Source: Pseudomonas silvicola (GTDB taxonomy: Bacteria > Pseudomonadota > Gammaproteobacteria > Pseudomonadales > Pseudomonadaceae). From it: 64,000 bases of DNA. A program made the position numbers and the translations under genes. How positions within the stretch are numbered: position 1 is the stretch's first letter; the number at the start of each line of letters is the position of its first letter. The notes below the pieces were generated by a model, which saw only the letters and a program-made list of their open reading frames with translations, was not told where the DNA came from and searched no databases. The stretch lies in contig NZ_CP093280.1 of the NCBI RefSeq assembly GCF_026651855.1, positions 6,222,501 to 6,286,500 on the forward strand, written 5' to 3'. Of this stretch, positions 35,588-46,600 are shown in pieces.

Positions 35588-35941
35588 ATGTCCAATAACA
35601 ACCCTTGCCTGAGTTGCGGCGCCTGCTGCGCGTTTTTCCGTGTGTCTTTCTATTGGGGTGAATGCGCCTCCGCCGGCGGCCTGGTACCCGATGAGTTGAC
35701 CGTGCAGGTCAACCACAGCATGGTCGCCATGATCGGCACCGACCGCAAACCGGCACGCTGCACCAGCCTGTCGGGCGAGATCGGCTGCCAGGTGGGTTGC
35801 ACCATGTATGAGCAGCGCTCCAGCACCTGCCGCGATTTCGAGGCTTCCTGGGAATATGGCGCGCACAATGAAGCCTGCGACCGCGCCCGCGCCCAACATG
35901 GCTTGCCGCCCCTGGAACCTGGCTGGGCGATGAGCGCCTGA
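35588..35941 (+). CDS. YkgJ-family cysteine-cluster protein
   Basis: 117 residues. N-terminal CLSCGACCAFF and later CTSLSGEIGCQVGCTMYEQRSSTC give the eight-cysteine pattern of the YkgJ/UPF0153 family, which probably binds an iron-sulphur cluster or zinc. The function is unknown. Followed closely by the methyltransferase gene. Confidence 0.85.
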   Translation: MSNNNPCLSCGACCAFFRVSFYWGECASAGGLVPDELTVQVNHSMVAMIGTDRKPARCTSLSGEIGCQVGCTMYEQRSSTCRDFEASWEYGAHNEACDRARAQHGLPPLEPGWAMSA

Positions 35942-36010
35942 TTGCGCGCGAACGGGTGAGTGGCCACACTGTCCTAGCGTCATGGCATACCGCCTTCCCA
36001 GGAACCCACC

Positions 36011-36595
36011 GTGGACCCCAAGACCGTAGCAGCCTACGACCAGCGCGCGCCCGATTACGCCCGCGAATGGCAACACCAGGCGCCACCCAGCGACATGTAT
36101 GCGCTGTTGCTGCGCCACTTCAGCCCCGGCCCGACCGTGGACGTGGGGTGCGGCAGCGGCCGTGACCTGGCCTGGCTCAGCGCCCAGGGGTTCGACGCGC
36201 TGGGGGTGGAGGCCAGCGCCGGGCTGTTGACCCAGGCCCGCACTCGCCACCCCGAGCAGCGCTTTGCCTTGCTGAGCCTGCCCGAACTGCCTGGCCTGGA
36301 AACCGGGCACTACCAGAACGTTCTGTGCGAAACCGTGATCATGCACCTGCCCCCCGAGCAGATCGCGCCCGCGACCCGGCGCCTGCGCGAGCTGCTGCGG
36401 CCCGGCGGCACGCTGTACCTGAGCTGGCGGGTAACCCCCGAAGTGTCCATCCGCGACGCGGCCGGGCGGCTGTACAGCACGTTCGACAAGCGGCTGGTGC
36501 GCGAAGCGCTAGGAAGCGTGGAGGTGTTGCTGGATGACGAGACCGTGAGCGTTTCGTCGGGAAAGCGCGTGCATCGCCTGATCGTGCGGGCATGA
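36011..36595 (+). CDS. Class I SAM-dependent methyltransferase
   Basis: 194 residues: motif I VDVGCGSGRDLAWLS and acidic VEAS after strand 2; the C-terminal part completes the seven-strand fold. GTG start at 36011 with AGGAA upstream. It lies 69 bp downstream of the cysteine-cluster gene. The substrate is unknown. Confidence 0.82.
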   Translation: MDPKTVAAYDQRAPDYAREWQHQAPPSDMYALLLRHFSPGPTVDVGCGSGRDLAWLSAQGFDALGVEASAGLLTQARTRHPEQRFALLSLPELPGLETGHYQNVLCETVIMHLPPEQIAPATRRLRELLRPGGTLYLSWRVTPEVSIRDAAGRLYSTFDKRLVREALGSVEVLLDDETVSVSSGKRVHRLIVRA

Positions 36596-36605
36596 CCCCG
36601 CCTGC

Positions 36606-36625
36606 AGGCGCTGGCTGGCCAGCGC
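36606..36625. terminator. Possible bidirectional terminator hairpin
   Basis: GGCGCTGGC-TG-GCCAGCGCC is a perfect 9-bp inverted repeat between convergent genes; it lacks a T tract, so termination is tentative. Confidence 0.35.
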
Positions 36626-36640
36626 CCGCAAGGTCGGGTA

Positions 36641-37414
36641 TCAGCCGAAACGACCGGTGATGTAGTCCTCGGTCTGGCTCTTGGCCGGGTTGGTGAACAG
36701 CGTGTCCGTGTCGCCGTGCTCGATCAGTTCGCCCATGAACATGAACGCCGTGTAGTCCGAGCAGCGCGCGGCCTGTTGCATGTTGTGGGTCACGATGATC
36801 ACGGTGAACTGCTCTTTGAGCTCGGTGATCAACTGCTCGATGCGCCCGGTGGAGATCGGGTCCAGCGCCGAGGTCGGTTCGTCCAGCAATAGCACCTGGG
36901 GCTTGAGCGCGATGGTGCGCGCGATGCACAGACGCTGCTGCTGGCCACCGGACAGGCTCTGGGCGCTCTGCTTGAGCTTGTCTTTCACTTCACCCCACAG
37001 CGCGGCGCCATGCAGGGCCTGTTCGACGCGATCATCCATTTCCCGGCGGCCGAGCTTTTCGTGGTGGCGCACCGCGTAGGCAATGTTGTCGTAGATCGAC
37101 ATCGGGAACGGCACCGGCTTCTGGAACACCATGCCCACATGGCTGCGCAGGCGGTTCATGGAGTAGCTGGGCGCCAGGATGTTCTCGCCGTTGAGCAGCA
37201 CTTCGCCCTTGGCCTCCTGCTTCGGGTACATGGCATAAATGCGGTTGAACACCCGCAGCAGCGTGGACTTGCCGCAGCCGGACGGGCCGATGATGGCCGT
37301 CACGCGCTTTTCGGGAATGTCCATGTCGATGGATTTCAGCGAGCGCTGCTGGTCATAGAAAAATTCAAGGTTGCGCACGCGGATCTTGGTGCGTTCCTGG
37401 GCAAGACTTGTCAT
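36641..37414 (-). CDS. pstB: Phosphate ABC transporter ATP-binding protein PstB
   Basis: 257 residues with Walker [10 protein letters not shown], signature LSGGQQQR, Walker [13 protein letters not shown] and the PstB-specific [20 protein letters not shown]. It shares its first base region with the pstA stop. It is the last gene of the operon; phoU, which usually follows, is absent. Confidence 0.95.
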   Translation of the reverse strand: MTSLAQERTKIRVRNLEFFYDQQRSLKSIDMDIPEKRVTAIIGPSGCGKSTLLRVFNRIYAMYPKQEAKGEVLLNGENILAPSYSMNRLRSHVGMVFQKPVPFPMSIYDNIAYAVRHHEKLGRREMDDRVEQALHGAALWGEVKDKLKQSAQSLSGGQQQRLCIARTIALKPQVLLLDEPTSALDPISTGRIEQLITELKEQFTVIIVTHNMQQAARCSDYTAFMFMGELIEHGDTDTLFTNPAKSQTEDYITGRFG

Positions 37415-38286
37415 CAGTGAGACCTATTGCGCAAAAGGATCAATCGGGAAAGCAGGCTCAGACACAGCACGAAGAGGGTCAGCACCAGGGCGCCAGCCCA
37501 GGCGATGGCGTGCCAGTCGTCGAACGGGCTCATGGCGTACTGGAAGATCACCACCGGCACGCTGGCGATCGGCTTGAGCAGGTTGCTGCTCCAGAACTGG
37601 TTGCCGAAGGCGGTGAACAGCAGCGGCGCGGTTTCGCCGGTGATGCGTGCCAAGGCCAGCAGCACACCGGTCACCACGCCGGCCTTGGCCGCGCGCAACA
37701 CGATCTGCAGGGTCAGTTTCCACTGCGGCACACCCAGGGCCAGCGCGGCTTCGCGCATGGTGGACGGTTGCAGCTGGAGCATTTCATCGGTGGTGCGCAC
37801 CACTACCGGAATCACCAGCAAGGCCAGAGCCAGGGCACCGGCGAACGCCGAAAAGCCGACCTGGTGGTTGGTCAGGTGGTTGAGCGGCAGAATCACCGCG
37901 GTGTAAATGAACAGGCCCAATACGATGGAAGGTGCCGACAACAGAATGTCGTTGATGAAGCGCACGGTGTTGCCCAACTTGGAGTGGCGGGCGAACTCGG
38001 CCAGCCAGATACCGGCCGCCAGGCCAATGGGCGTGCCGATCAGCAGGGCCAGCACCGACATCAGGGCGCTGCCATAGAAGGCGTTGGCCAGGCCACCTTC
38101 GGTGCCCGGTGGCGGCGTCATCTGGGTGAACAGGGCCAGGTTCAGGGCCTTGAAACCGTTGATGAGGGTGGTGATCAGAATCCACACCAGCCACAACAGG
38201 CCGAAGAGCGTGGCGCCGCAACTGAGCGCCATGGCAATGCGGTTTTTCAGGCGGCGAACGCGGTACAGACGCTCGTGGTCGTTCAT
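37414..38286 (-). CDS. pstA: Phosphate ABC transporter permease PstA
   Basis: 290 residues, six TM segments, with the EAA-loop sequence [27 protein letters not shown]. It overlaps pstC by four bases and pstB by one, consistent with a single operon. Confidence 0.95.
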   Translation of the reverse strand: MNDHERLYRVRRLKNRIAMALSCGATLFGLLWLVWILITTLINGFKALNLALFTQMTPPPGTEGGLANAFYGSALMSVLALLIGTPIGLAAGIWLAEFARHSKLGNTVRFINDILLSAPSIVLGLFIYTAVILPLNHLTNHQVGFSAFAGALALALLVIPVVVRTTDEMLQLQPSTMREAALALGVPQWKLTLQIVLRAAKAGVVTGVLLALARITGETAPLLFTAFGNQFWSSNLLKPIASVPVVIFQYAMSPFDDWHAIAWAGALVLTLFVLCLSLLSRLILLRNRSH

Positions 38287-39275
38287 AGTCCCTCTTTACG
38301 CGACAAGCGCATCAACATCAGGCGGGCGGCAGCCAGCACCACGAAAGTGACGACAAACAGCAAGAAACCCAGGGCGATCAGCGCCGAACGGTGCAGGTCG
38401 GTGTAGGCCTCGCTGAACTCGTTGGCGATCACCGAGGCGATCGAGCTGCTGGGCATCAGCAAGGAAGCGGAGAACTGATGGGCGTTGCCAAGCACGAAGG
38501 TCACCGCCATGGTTTCCCCCAGTGCGCGGCCCAGGCCCAGGAAAATGCCGCCCACTACGGCCGAACGGGTGTAGGGCAGCACGATGTCCCAGACCACCTC
38601 CCAGGTGGTGTTGCCCAGGGCATACGCCGACTCTTTCAGGGTGGTGGGCACGCTGCGGAACACCTCATGCATCACCGACGTGATGAAGGGCGTGATCATG
38701 ATCGCCAGGACGATACCCGCGGTGAGCATGCCGATGCCCAGGGGTGGCCCCTGGAACAATGCGCCCACCAGCGGCAGCGCGCCCAGGTGGTCGTTGATCC
38801 ATGGCGCCATGTGCGCGGCCATGAACGGGCCGAAGACGAACAGGCCCCACATGCCGTAGATGATCGACGGAATACCGGCCAGCAGCTCGATGGCCGAGGC
38901 AATGGGCATGCGCAGCCACATGGGGGCTACTTCGGTAAGAAAAATGGCGATGCCGAAACTCACCGGGACGGCGATCAGCAACGCCAAAAGCGAGGTCACC
39001 AGGGTACCGAAAATAGGCACCACGGCGCCGAACTGGCCATTGACCACGTCCCACTGGGTACTGGTCAGGAAGCCGAAACCAAAGGTACGAAACGCTTCGC
39101 TGCCGCCCCACAGGGTAGAGCCGGCAATGCTCAACAGCAGCACCAGCACCAGCATGCCGGCGCCCATCATGGTGCGCCTGAACCACATGTCGTGGCGGTG
39201 GTCGCGGGCCGCGCGGGCTTCGCTGGCGTCCGTTGTCGTGCTGGTTGAAGTCATGTATTGGGTGTTATCTGTCAT
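38283..39275 (-). CDS. pstC: Phosphate ABC transporter permease PstC
   Basis: 330 residues, six TM segments, with an EAA loop (LKESAYALGNTTWEVVWDIV) and the conserved GIPSIIYGMWGLFVFGP. It has a long hydrophilic N-terminus (about 35 residues), and begins 75 bp after pstS. Confidence 0.95.
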   Translation of the reverse strand: MTDNTQYMTSTSTTTDASEARAARDHRHDMWFRRTMMGAGMLVLVLLLSIAGSTLWGGSEAFRTFGFGFLTSTQWDVVNGQFGAVVPIFGTLVTSLLALLIAVPVSFGIAIFLTEVAPMWLRMPIASAIELLAGIPSIIYGMWGLFVFGPFMAAHMAPWINDHLGALPLVGALFQGPPLGIGMLTAGIVLAIMITPFITSVMHEVFRSVPTTLKESAYALGNTTWEVVWDIVLPYTRSAVVGGIFLGLGRALGETMAVTFVLGNAHQFSASLLMPSSSIASVIANEFSEAYTDLHRSALIALGFLLFVVTFVVLAAARLMLMRLSRKEGL

Positions 39276-39350
39276 GGCAATCCACTCGCAAGGCAGACGC
39301 CCCCGTCGAACCGTTCAGGGTCCGACGAGGGCGCGCCGGTTCACTTCACA

Positions 39351-40370
39351 TCAATGGGCGAAATCGGATTTCCAGTAGCCTTCGATCTTCTGCACCAGGG
39401 AGCCTGGCAGTGCTACGTAGTCCAGGGCGGCGGCCTGTTGCTGGCCGTTTTCCAGGGACCATTTGAAGAAGTCAAAGGCGGCCTTGCTCTGCTCGGCGTT
39501 CTTGGACTGCTTGTACATGATGATCCAGGTGGTGGCGGTGATCGGCCACGCGTTGTCGCCCGGGGCGTTGGTCATGATCAGGTTGAAGTCCTGGGCGCTG
39601 GCCCAGTCGGCGGTGTCCGCGGCAGCCTGGAAAGCCTTGGCGTTGGGTTCGACGAACTTGCCGGCGGCGTTCTTCAACTGCGCAGCGTTCATTTTGTTCT
39701 GCAGCGCGTAGGCGTATTCGACGTAACCGATCGAACCCTTGATCTGCTTCACGTAGGCCGCCACACCTTCGTTACCCTTGCCGCCCACGCCGACCGGCCA
39801 GGCCACGGTGGTGCCGAACTTCAGCTTGTCGTTCCAATCCGAACTGACCTTGGAAAGGTAGTTGGTGAAGTTGAACGAAGTACCCGAACCATCGGAACGG
39901 TGTACCACGGTGATAGCGGTGTCTGGCAGCTTGACGCCTGGGTTGAGGGCAACGATGGCCTTGTCGTTCCACTTGGTGATCTTGCCCTGGAAGATGTCGG
40001 CCAGGGTCTGACCATCCAGCTTCAGCTTGCCGGCTTCAACGCCTTCGACGTTGATGACAGGCACGATACCGCCAATGACGCTGGGGAACTGGCCCAGGCC
40101 GGAAGCTTTAAGGTCATCAGCGCTGAGCGGGGCGTCCGATGCGCCGAAGTCAACGGTGGCTGCCTTGATCTGAGCGATGCCGCCGCCCGAGCCGATGGAC
40201 TGGTAGTTGATGCGGTTGTCTTTCGCTTTGCTGTAGTCCTGGGACCACTTGGAAAGCACCGGGTAGACAAAGCTGGAGCCCGCTCCGGTGACATCGGTCG
40301 CCTGGGCCAGGCCAGTCAGGCACAGAGAGGCCAGCAAGAGCGACAGACGAGTTTTATTCAGCAGCGTCAC
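39351..40370 (-). CDS. pstS: Phosphate-binding periplasmic protein PstS
   Basis: 339 residues with signal peptide (LSLLLASLCLTGLAQA) and phosphate-binding residues in GAGSSFVYPV, SIGSGGGIAQI, DFGASDAPL and HRSDGSGTSFNFTNYL. Captures periplasmic phosphate for PstCAB. A Pho box lies upstream at 40462-40445. Confidence 0.95.
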   Translation of the reverse strand: MTLLNKTRLSLLLASLCLTGLAQATDVTGAGSSFVYPVLSKWSQDYSKAKDNRINYQSIGSGGGIAQIKAATVDFGASDAPLSADDLKASGLGQFPSVIGGIVPVINVEGVEAGKLKLDGQTLADIFQGKITKWNDKAIVALNPGVKLPDTAITVVHRSDGSGTSFNFTNYLSKVSSDWNDKLKFGTTVAWPVGVGGKGNEGVAAYVKQIKGSIGYVEYAYALQNKMNAAQLKNAAGKFVEPNAKAFQAAADTADWASAQDFNLIMTNAPGDNAWPITATTWIIMYKQSKNAEQSKAAFDFFKWSLENGQQQAAALDYVALPGSLVQKIEGYWKSDFAH

Positions 40371-40444
40371 GGCAACACCTCGGCAAATTGGTTTGAGTGG
40401 GTCCTACCCACTGGGTTTGGCCATGACGATTTAATGCTTTGAAT

Positions 40445-40462
40445 ATTTCGGTTTAATGACAG
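40445..40462 (-). promoter_or_regulatory. Pho box upstream of pstS
   Basis: On the minus strand CTGTCAT-TAAA-CCGAAAT; the first half is the exact PhoB consensus and the second half matches four of seven. It lies about 75 bp before the pstS ATG, at a fitting distance for PhoB activation. Confidence 0.7.
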
Positions 40463-40521
40463 TTGATCGTTGATTCAGTGAAATATTCCATTCGGCCAGC
40501 ATTTTCCGGGATCCCATCAGC

Positions 40522-40710
40522 GTGAAAAATTTCAGGAAGATCAAGGTGTTCCCATTGACCAGCGACGACGAAGCGCGTCTTGTCGCTGATTTTCTGGCGC
40601 TCTGGAGGGAGGAACAAAGGCCATTGCAGATTGTCGGCGGGTGGCCAATCATGAACTCAGCCCACGATCAGACAGGCAGACATGAGCCAAATGAATATCA
40701 TCGACGTTGA
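40522..40710 (+). CDS. Small hypothetical ORF, doubtful
   Basis: A 62-residue frame from a GTG with no clear ribosome binding site, overlapping the start of the LysR gene at its 3' end. The first part (PLTSDDEARLVADFLALWREEQ) looks protein-like, but I recognise no family. It may be chance or a leader remnant. Confidence 0.25.
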   Translation: MKNFRKIKVFPLTSDDEARLVADFLALWREEQRPLQIVGGWPIMNSAHDQTGRHEPNEYHRR

Positions 40711-41614
40711 CCTCAACCTGCTGAAAGTCTTCGAAGCCTTGCACGACGAAGGCAGCGCCAGCCGCGCCGCCGTGCGGCTGGGGGTGACCCAGTCGGCGGT
40801 AAGCGCCGCTCTGCGCCGGTTGCGCGAGGTGTATGGCGACCCGCTGTTCGCACGCACAGGCCGTGGCCTGGCGCCTACCCTGCGGGCCAACCAGCTGAAA
40901 CCGCTGATCAGCGAAGCACTGACCAAGTGCCGGCAGAGCCTGTCGTTGCTCGACCCGCAGGCCAGCGATTACAGCGGCCGGGCTGTCAGCCTGGGGCTGT
41001 CGGACGATTTCGAGATAGCCTTCGGGCGCGCGTTGATCGACGCCGTTGAGCAACGTGCGCCCGGCCTGCGGCTGATCTTCCGGCAGACCCATACCCACGT
41101 GGTCGCCCAGGCGTTGGGCGACCGCGACATTGACCTGGCGCTGACCGCTGGCGGCTTCAACGAGCGCATGCTGACCCGCCAGGTGCTGGGCGAAGGCCAT
41201 TACCTGAGTCTGCTGGACCCCGCCAGCCTGGCGCCAGGGCAGGCACGGTTGAGCCTCGAGGAGTTCATCGAACGGGACCAGGTACTGATTTCATCAGGAG
41301 GCTTCATCGGCATCATTGACGAGGCCCTGGCCAGCCAGGGCCATAGCCGGCAGGTACGGGCGTCCACGACCCACTTCGCCGCCCTGCCCTACCTGCTCAC
41401 GGGCTCGGGAGCCATCGCCACCGCGCCGGCCCACGCGGCACGGCGCATTGCCGAGGTCACGGGCCTGGTCGCCCTGCCATGCCCCCTGGACTTGCCACGC
41501 TACCCCATCGAGATGGGCTGGCGCACCCATGCACAGGCCGACCCGGCGCACCTGCGGGTGCGCGAGGCCATCAATGCCTGCGTGGGCGTGGGTTTACTTG
41601 TTGGCAGCCATTAG
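40682..41614 (+). CDS. LysR-family regulator (NodD/NahR-like branch)
   Basis: 310 residues: HTH with the branch-typical start DVDLNLLKVFEALHDEGSASRAA and FARTGRGLAPT, then an effector-binding domain. Its target is not evident: pstS lies divergently upstream and small genes lie downstream. The last 21 bp overlap the convergent gene at 41594. Confidence 0.88.
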   Translation: MSQMNIIDVDLNLLKVFEALHDEGSASRAAVRLGVTQSAVSAALRRLREVYGDPLFARTGRGLAPTLRANQLKPLISEALTKCRQSLSLLDPQASDYSGRAVSLGLSDDFEIAFGRALIDAVEQRAPGLRLIFRQTHTHVVAQALGDRDIDLALTAGGFNERMLTRQVLGEGHYLSLLDPASLAPGQARLSLEEFIERDQVLISSGGFIGIIDEALASQGHSRQVRASTTHFAALPYLLTGSGAIATAPAHAARRIAEVTGLVALPCPLDLPRYPIEMGWRTHAQADPAHLRVREAINACVGVGLLVGSH

Positions 41615-41848
41615 CCGGTTGACCTCGGCCCGCACCATGTTGGCGTATTCAGGCGGCGACATACCGTCCAATTCCGCGCGCACCCACTCCGCCCACTTGC
41701 CCTTGCGCTTGGACTTTTCGCTGATCAGGCGCGCGGCATCGGCCTTGGCCTTGCCCAGGTTCGATTGCCACAGGTCGAACAGGCGGGACTTTTCGTCCTC
41801 GATCAGCGCCCGCTCAGCGAGGGGCTTGTTGGCCAGATTGAAGCTCAT
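41594..41848 (-). CDS. Conserved small protein of unknown function
   Basis: 84 residues, charged and mostly helical (LIEDEKSRLFDLWQSNLGKAKADAARL), ending MAANK. No recognised domain; I think it is a conserved Pseudomonas hypothetical protein. A clear coding pattern, and no TM or signal peptide. Confidence 0.7.
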   Translation of the reverse strand: MSFNLANKPLAERALIEDEKSRLFDLWQSNLGKAKADAARLISEKSKRKGKWAEWVRAELDGMSPPEYANMVRAEVNRLMAANK

Positions 41849-41992
41849 CAGGGGTTCCTACCGGGTGAAAATGGCTGACATCTTACACTGTAGCGTCCAC
41901 TCACCTGTAGGCCACCGACCAAAGCCCACTGCAACTTTCAGCGCAGGGCGCAATCCATTGTTCACTGTCATCAACTATCAGGAGCACCGCAC

Positions 41993-42310
41993 ATGGCCCG
42001 TAAAACAGCCGCGCAAGCCGCCGATCAGATCAAGGATCAAGCGTTCAGTGAGCTTCAGGCACTGATCGAAGAGTCCGAAGCCCTGCTCAAGAATGGCGCC
42101 GAACTGGTCGGCGAAGAAGCAGAGACCTGGCGCGAGCAGGTCAGCCTGAAGCTCAAGCAGGCACGTGAATCCGTCACCGGTGCCCGTGAACGCGCGCAAC
42201 CGGTGGTCGAAGCCACCCAGGACTACATTGGCGGCCACCCCTGGCAGACCGTGGCCATTTCGGCCGGGTTCGGCCTGGTCGTCGGGTTGCTGCTGGGTCG
42301 TCGTTCCTGA
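41993..42310 (+). CDS. DUF883 (ElaB/YqjD-type) inner-membrane protein
   Basis: 105 residues: a long amphipathic helix (LQALIEESEALLKNGAELVGEEAETWREQVSLKLKQ, shown in part), then DYIGGHPWQTVAISAGFGLVVGLLLGRRS, the family's C-terminal membrane anchor. Family members associate with ribosomes at the membrane in stationary phase. GGAG precedes the ATG. Confidence 0.88.
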   Translation: MARKTAAQAADQIKDQAFSELQALIEESEALLKNGAELVGEEAETWREQVSLKLKQARESVTGARERAQPVVEATQDYIGGHPWQTVAISAGFGLVVGLLLGRRS

Positions 42311-42428
42311 TTGAACCGCGCTTGCGCGGCGTTATAACCACCGCTACCGCGCGCACCGGCGTCAACCCCTGCCGTGCGCGCCACCAGCATCAGGCTAACC
42401 GCATGCACGGCCGACGCCGCCAGGGCCG

Positions 42429-43466
42429 CTACACCTTCCCAGCCAAACCCTGCAGCCGCGTCAGCTCTTCACGCCCCACCAGCACCCCCTCAACCTGCGC
42501 CCGCGCCCGTTCGCGGTAACGCCGCTCGCCCGCCAGCCGGGTCACGCCGACGTCCTGCATGCGCTCTACCAGCTCACGGCTGCGGGAAGCGAAGGCGCTA
42601 CCCTGGCCTTTGTCGGGGTCTATCACGATCAGCAGCTGGCCGGTCCATGGCGTCTTCGCCCCTGGGTGCCCGCTCCAGTCGAAACCGAACGAAAAGTTGC
42701 CACCAGTGAGGGCCGCGGCCAGCAATTCGACCATCATCGACAAGGCCGAACCCTTGTGCCCGCCGAAAGGCAGCAAGGCCCCGCCTTCGAGAATGGCGGC
42801 CGGGTCGGTGGTAGGCTGCCCTTCACGGTCCACGCCACTGCCCGGCGGCACACGATGGCCCTCGCGCGCGGCTATCTGCACGTCACCGTGGGCCAGGGCG
42901 CTGGTGGCCATGTCGAAGACAATGGGAGCGCTGCCTTCGCACGGCGCCGCGAAGGCGATGGGGTTGGTGCCAAACAACGGCTTTTGTCCGCCATGGGGCA
43001 CCACGCAGGTCATGCTGTTGACCACGCTCAGGGCCACCAGCCCTTCCTGGGCAAAGGGCTCGACGTCTGGCCACAGCGCCGCGAAGTGATGCGAATTACG
43101 GATGGCCAGCACTGCGATACCCGCCGCCCGCGCCTTTTCCACCAGCAACGGGCGCGCCGCCGCCAACGCCGGCTGGGCGAAGCCGCCCCCTGCATCGACC
43201 CGCACGAAGCCGCTGGCCACGTCTTCTACCCGCGGCACCGCGGTGCCATCCACCCAGCCACTGGCCAGTGACGACAAGTACCCCGGCACGCGAAACACGC
43301 CATGGCTGTGCGCGCCGTCGCGCTGGGCGGTAGCACAGTTGTGCGCCAGCACCCGGGCCACCTCGGGCGCCACGCCATGGCGCGTGAAGATGCGTTGCAA
43401 CAGGGCCACCAGCGCCTCGAAAGGCACCCGTTCGGTGGGGCTTGTACTACCCGTGGTATCAGACAT
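42429..43466 (-). CDS. dpkA: Delta1-piperideine-2-carboxylate/pyrroline-2-carboxylate reductase (Ldh family)
   Basis: 345 residues of the malate/L-lactate dehydrogenase-like family (YlbC type). DGAHSHGVFRVPGY carries the catalytic His, SHHFAALWPDVEPFA and MTCVVPHG bind substrate, and FGTNPIAFAAP and GGHKGSALSMMVELL contact NAD(P)H. The sequence closely resembles P. putida DpkA, which reduces cyclic imines made from D-lysine and D-proline. It has no catabolic partners immediately adjacent. Confidence 0.82.
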   Translation of the reverse strand: MSDTTGSTSPTERVPFEALVALLQRIFTRHGVAPEVARVLAHNCATAQRDGAHSHGVFRVPGYLSSLASGWVDGTAVPRVEDVASGFVRVDAGGGFAQPALAAARPLLVEKARAAGIAVLAIRNSHHFAALWPDVEPFAQEGLVALSVVNSMTCVVPHGGQKPLFGTNPIAFAAPCEGSAPIVFDMATSALAHGDVQIAAREGHRVPPGSGVDREGQPTTDPAAILEGGALLPFGGHKGSALSMMVELLAAALTGGNFSFGFDWSGHPGAKTPWTGQLLIVIDPDKGQGSAFASRSRELVERMQDVGVTRLAGERRYRERARAQVEGVLVGREELTRLQGLAGKV

Positions 43467-43626
43467 GCATCGCTCCTGGCATCAAAAGGCAAGCCGCCCG
43501 ATTTACCGCCCCCCGCCCTGCCCTGTCAATACCCTGGGCACTGAGGCCCAAGGCACTAACTGGCTAACACCGGGGGGCCTGTGATGGTGGCTACCTTGCC
43601 CGGACCAATCACCGGGAGCTATTACC

Positions 43627-46600
43627 ATGCACACCAGAGCACTGCCGTTTTTCCTGCCCAAGAACCTCGAACTGCGTTACCGCCAGGATGCGCTCACCGC
43701 CCTGCAGGCCAGGGCCATCACGCCCAACGATTATGTGGGGTTGGGCGAGCTGCAATCGACCACCAGTGGCCTGCGGGTGGATATTCCCAGCCTGTCCAAC
43801 GGCACAGCCTTGTGCCCGCGGCTGGCCACCGCCCTGGTGCTCAGCCACCGCGACCAGGAGAGCCGTCAGGTGTTTCTGTGGACAATACTCGACGGCCTGC
43901 AACGCTTCGCCGACCGCGTGGCCCTGCATGACAGCCTCAACCGTTTGAGCGGGCTGAAGGGCAACGACGTCCCTGACTTCGAACTCACCCTGGTCGAACC
44001 TGCGCAAGTATTCGAACAGACCGCACAGCGTTACGTGCGGCAGCGGGCCCTGACCCTCACCCAGACCAGTGACTGGCTGGACCAGGTACCCAACCTGGAA
44101 CAGCGCTTGAGTGCCGAGGTCACCGAGCGCCTGGCGCCCCTGTTTCCCCACAAGCCCGCCACGGCGGACCACCACTGGATTCAGGTGCGGGATCAGGACA
44201 CCGAAACGGTTCACCACGCCCAGAACCTGACCCGCACCCTTGTTCAGCAATTTGCCGCCGAACCCTTGCCCGACGGCCACGAATACCACTGGCTGGACCT
44301 GGACGGCAGGCCACTGGAGGGCGAAGTCCTGACCGCCATGACCACCCTCATGCAGGAGAGCCTGACCGCCCTGGCACCTGGCTACCGGCAAGCGCTGGAA
44401 CGCCACTGGCAAGGGCAGACGCCAACCGTGGCACGGGTGCTGGAAGAAGGGTTCTACCAGAGCCTGCTGCAGGCACGGGCCAACGAAATCATCACCCAGG
44501 CGCATTTCGACTGGGTGCGTGAGGCCGTCGAACAGGTACCGGGCAAAGGCCAGTACGCCTGCTCCCTGACCCTGGTGGGCGGTGAGGGTCCGAACACCTT
44601 GAGCATTGCTGTTCACGGCTGCCTGCTGATTACTCATCCGACCTGGCCAGATCGTTTCGTTTACGACGGCAACGGCCACCTCCAGCGGTTCTTCAACGAA
44701 GAGGCTTTGTGGCAGCAGTTGCAGGCCGTGGGCAACGTGTCACCGGCCATCGCCCTCGCGGACCAGGCGCGCTGGAGCGAGCTGTCGACCCCCACCCTGG
44801 TCACCCTGCCAGTGGGCAGCACGCCGTTCCTGGCCTGCGCGAAAGCCATTCAAACCCTGCAGGCGCTCAACCTCGCCCACAGCCTGGCGCACCCACCCAG
44901 TGCCAGTGCGGCAACAGCGATCGTGAAGGTCGACCAGGCGCTGGATATCCGCGCCAACCTCGATATCCGTCTGGACAAATGTGGCCAGCAACAGCGCTGG
45001 AACAATCACCCAACGCAGATCCCGACGCCCTCGCCCAATACCCTCGACAACTCAAGCACTGCGCAGGCACTACGGCAAGCCGAAGCACTTGGCCGGGAAC
45101 TGGAAGCCGTGCATCAGCGGCAGCCCGGCCTGAACACCTGCGTGCAAACCTTGCTCAACCCATCGCTGGTCGTCTTCGAGCCACACCTGGACGCCAATTC
45201 CGTGTACGTATCCCTCGTCGCTGCCCAACCGAACCTGGAGGCATTCGAGCGCAAGGTCTCCCTGGGCCAGTTACTGCCCGAATGGCTGAGCCTGCCCATG
45301 GGCGCGCTACCGGATGACCGGTCACGGGTGGTGGACAAGGACGGCGGTACGTTTCATGGCCTGCCCTGGAGCGTGCTGACCACCGTACTGAGCGATGCCG
45401 CCCCGAGGCTGTTGGCCCATCATCGACGCATGCTGGAAAGCCAGAACGGTTGGCGTAGCGCCAGCCAGTGGCAATCCCCGCAGCCCGCCATCGTCGAGAT
45501 CCAGGACCGCGCCCTGCGTCTGGAGTGGACCCTGGAGCAGGAGAGCTCGCTGCTCGACGCCACACTGCTCGCCAAGCTCAAGCAAGCGCTGAACATGCCC
45601 GTGGCGCGTCAACGCTACAGTCAGGGCCCGGCCCACGCCGTGGTCCATGGCCTGACCGTGAAGATCGTCAAAAACCGCGCCGCCGCACGGCTCAGCAATG
45701 TGATCGTCGTGCACGCCGCCAACCAGCCAAATGGCAAAGTGTTGTTGTGGTCCACCGTCTACGGGTTGCAGGTGTTTCCCAACCTCGCCAGCCTGACCCA
45801 CTGGGTCGTGAGCAACCTGATTTCACCGGCGCGCCGCGAACCCTGGCTGGCATTGCTGCCCCCCGGCGACCGCATCTTGCTGCTGCAGCAGTTGGCCCTC
45901 GAGTACCCGCCTGTGATGACCTGCAAACCTTGGCGCATCGAAGGGCATTGGCTGGAGGAAACCCAGCGCATCGAGCTTCAACGCCAACAACTGTGCGCCG
46001 ATGAAGCGCGGAAACTGGCGGTGCGTTGCCATTTTTCCGGCACCCTGTTCCAGCGTCTGGTGGATTACGCCAGCAGCTACGATACGCTGCGCTGGGGCAT
46101 GCGGGGCTTGAACATCTCGCTGGAAGTCAAGCATCTGGAGGCGACATTACCGGGCTGGATCGCCAGATCGACCCCCCTTCAACTGGCCGAGTACATGGTG
46201 TTGCTGCGGCGCTCGCTCGCCGTGGAGCAACCGTCCAATGATTACCTGTTCGGGCTTCAGGACCTGCACCTGTTTGCCAAGGTCAAGCTGCAAGCACGCC
46301 TGAAGACGCTGATCCCGGTCGACACGCCAGACCCGGACCATATCATGGTCACGCTCACCCAGTTCACCCCTGCCGTGCCTCCCACGGGCGACAACCTCCC
46401 TGTTCCCGCACTGACGGTCAATGTCAACGAGACCTTGACCCGTTGCACGGTAGACCAACTGACCACCGTGCAGACACCGGTGCTGAGCCTGACCATGACG
46501 GACGGCAGCGCGGTACCGGCGCAGCTGCGTGCCGAGGATATCCGCGGCATGATCCGAGAGCTGGACATCGCCACACAGTACCAGACGTATCTGGCCGAAC

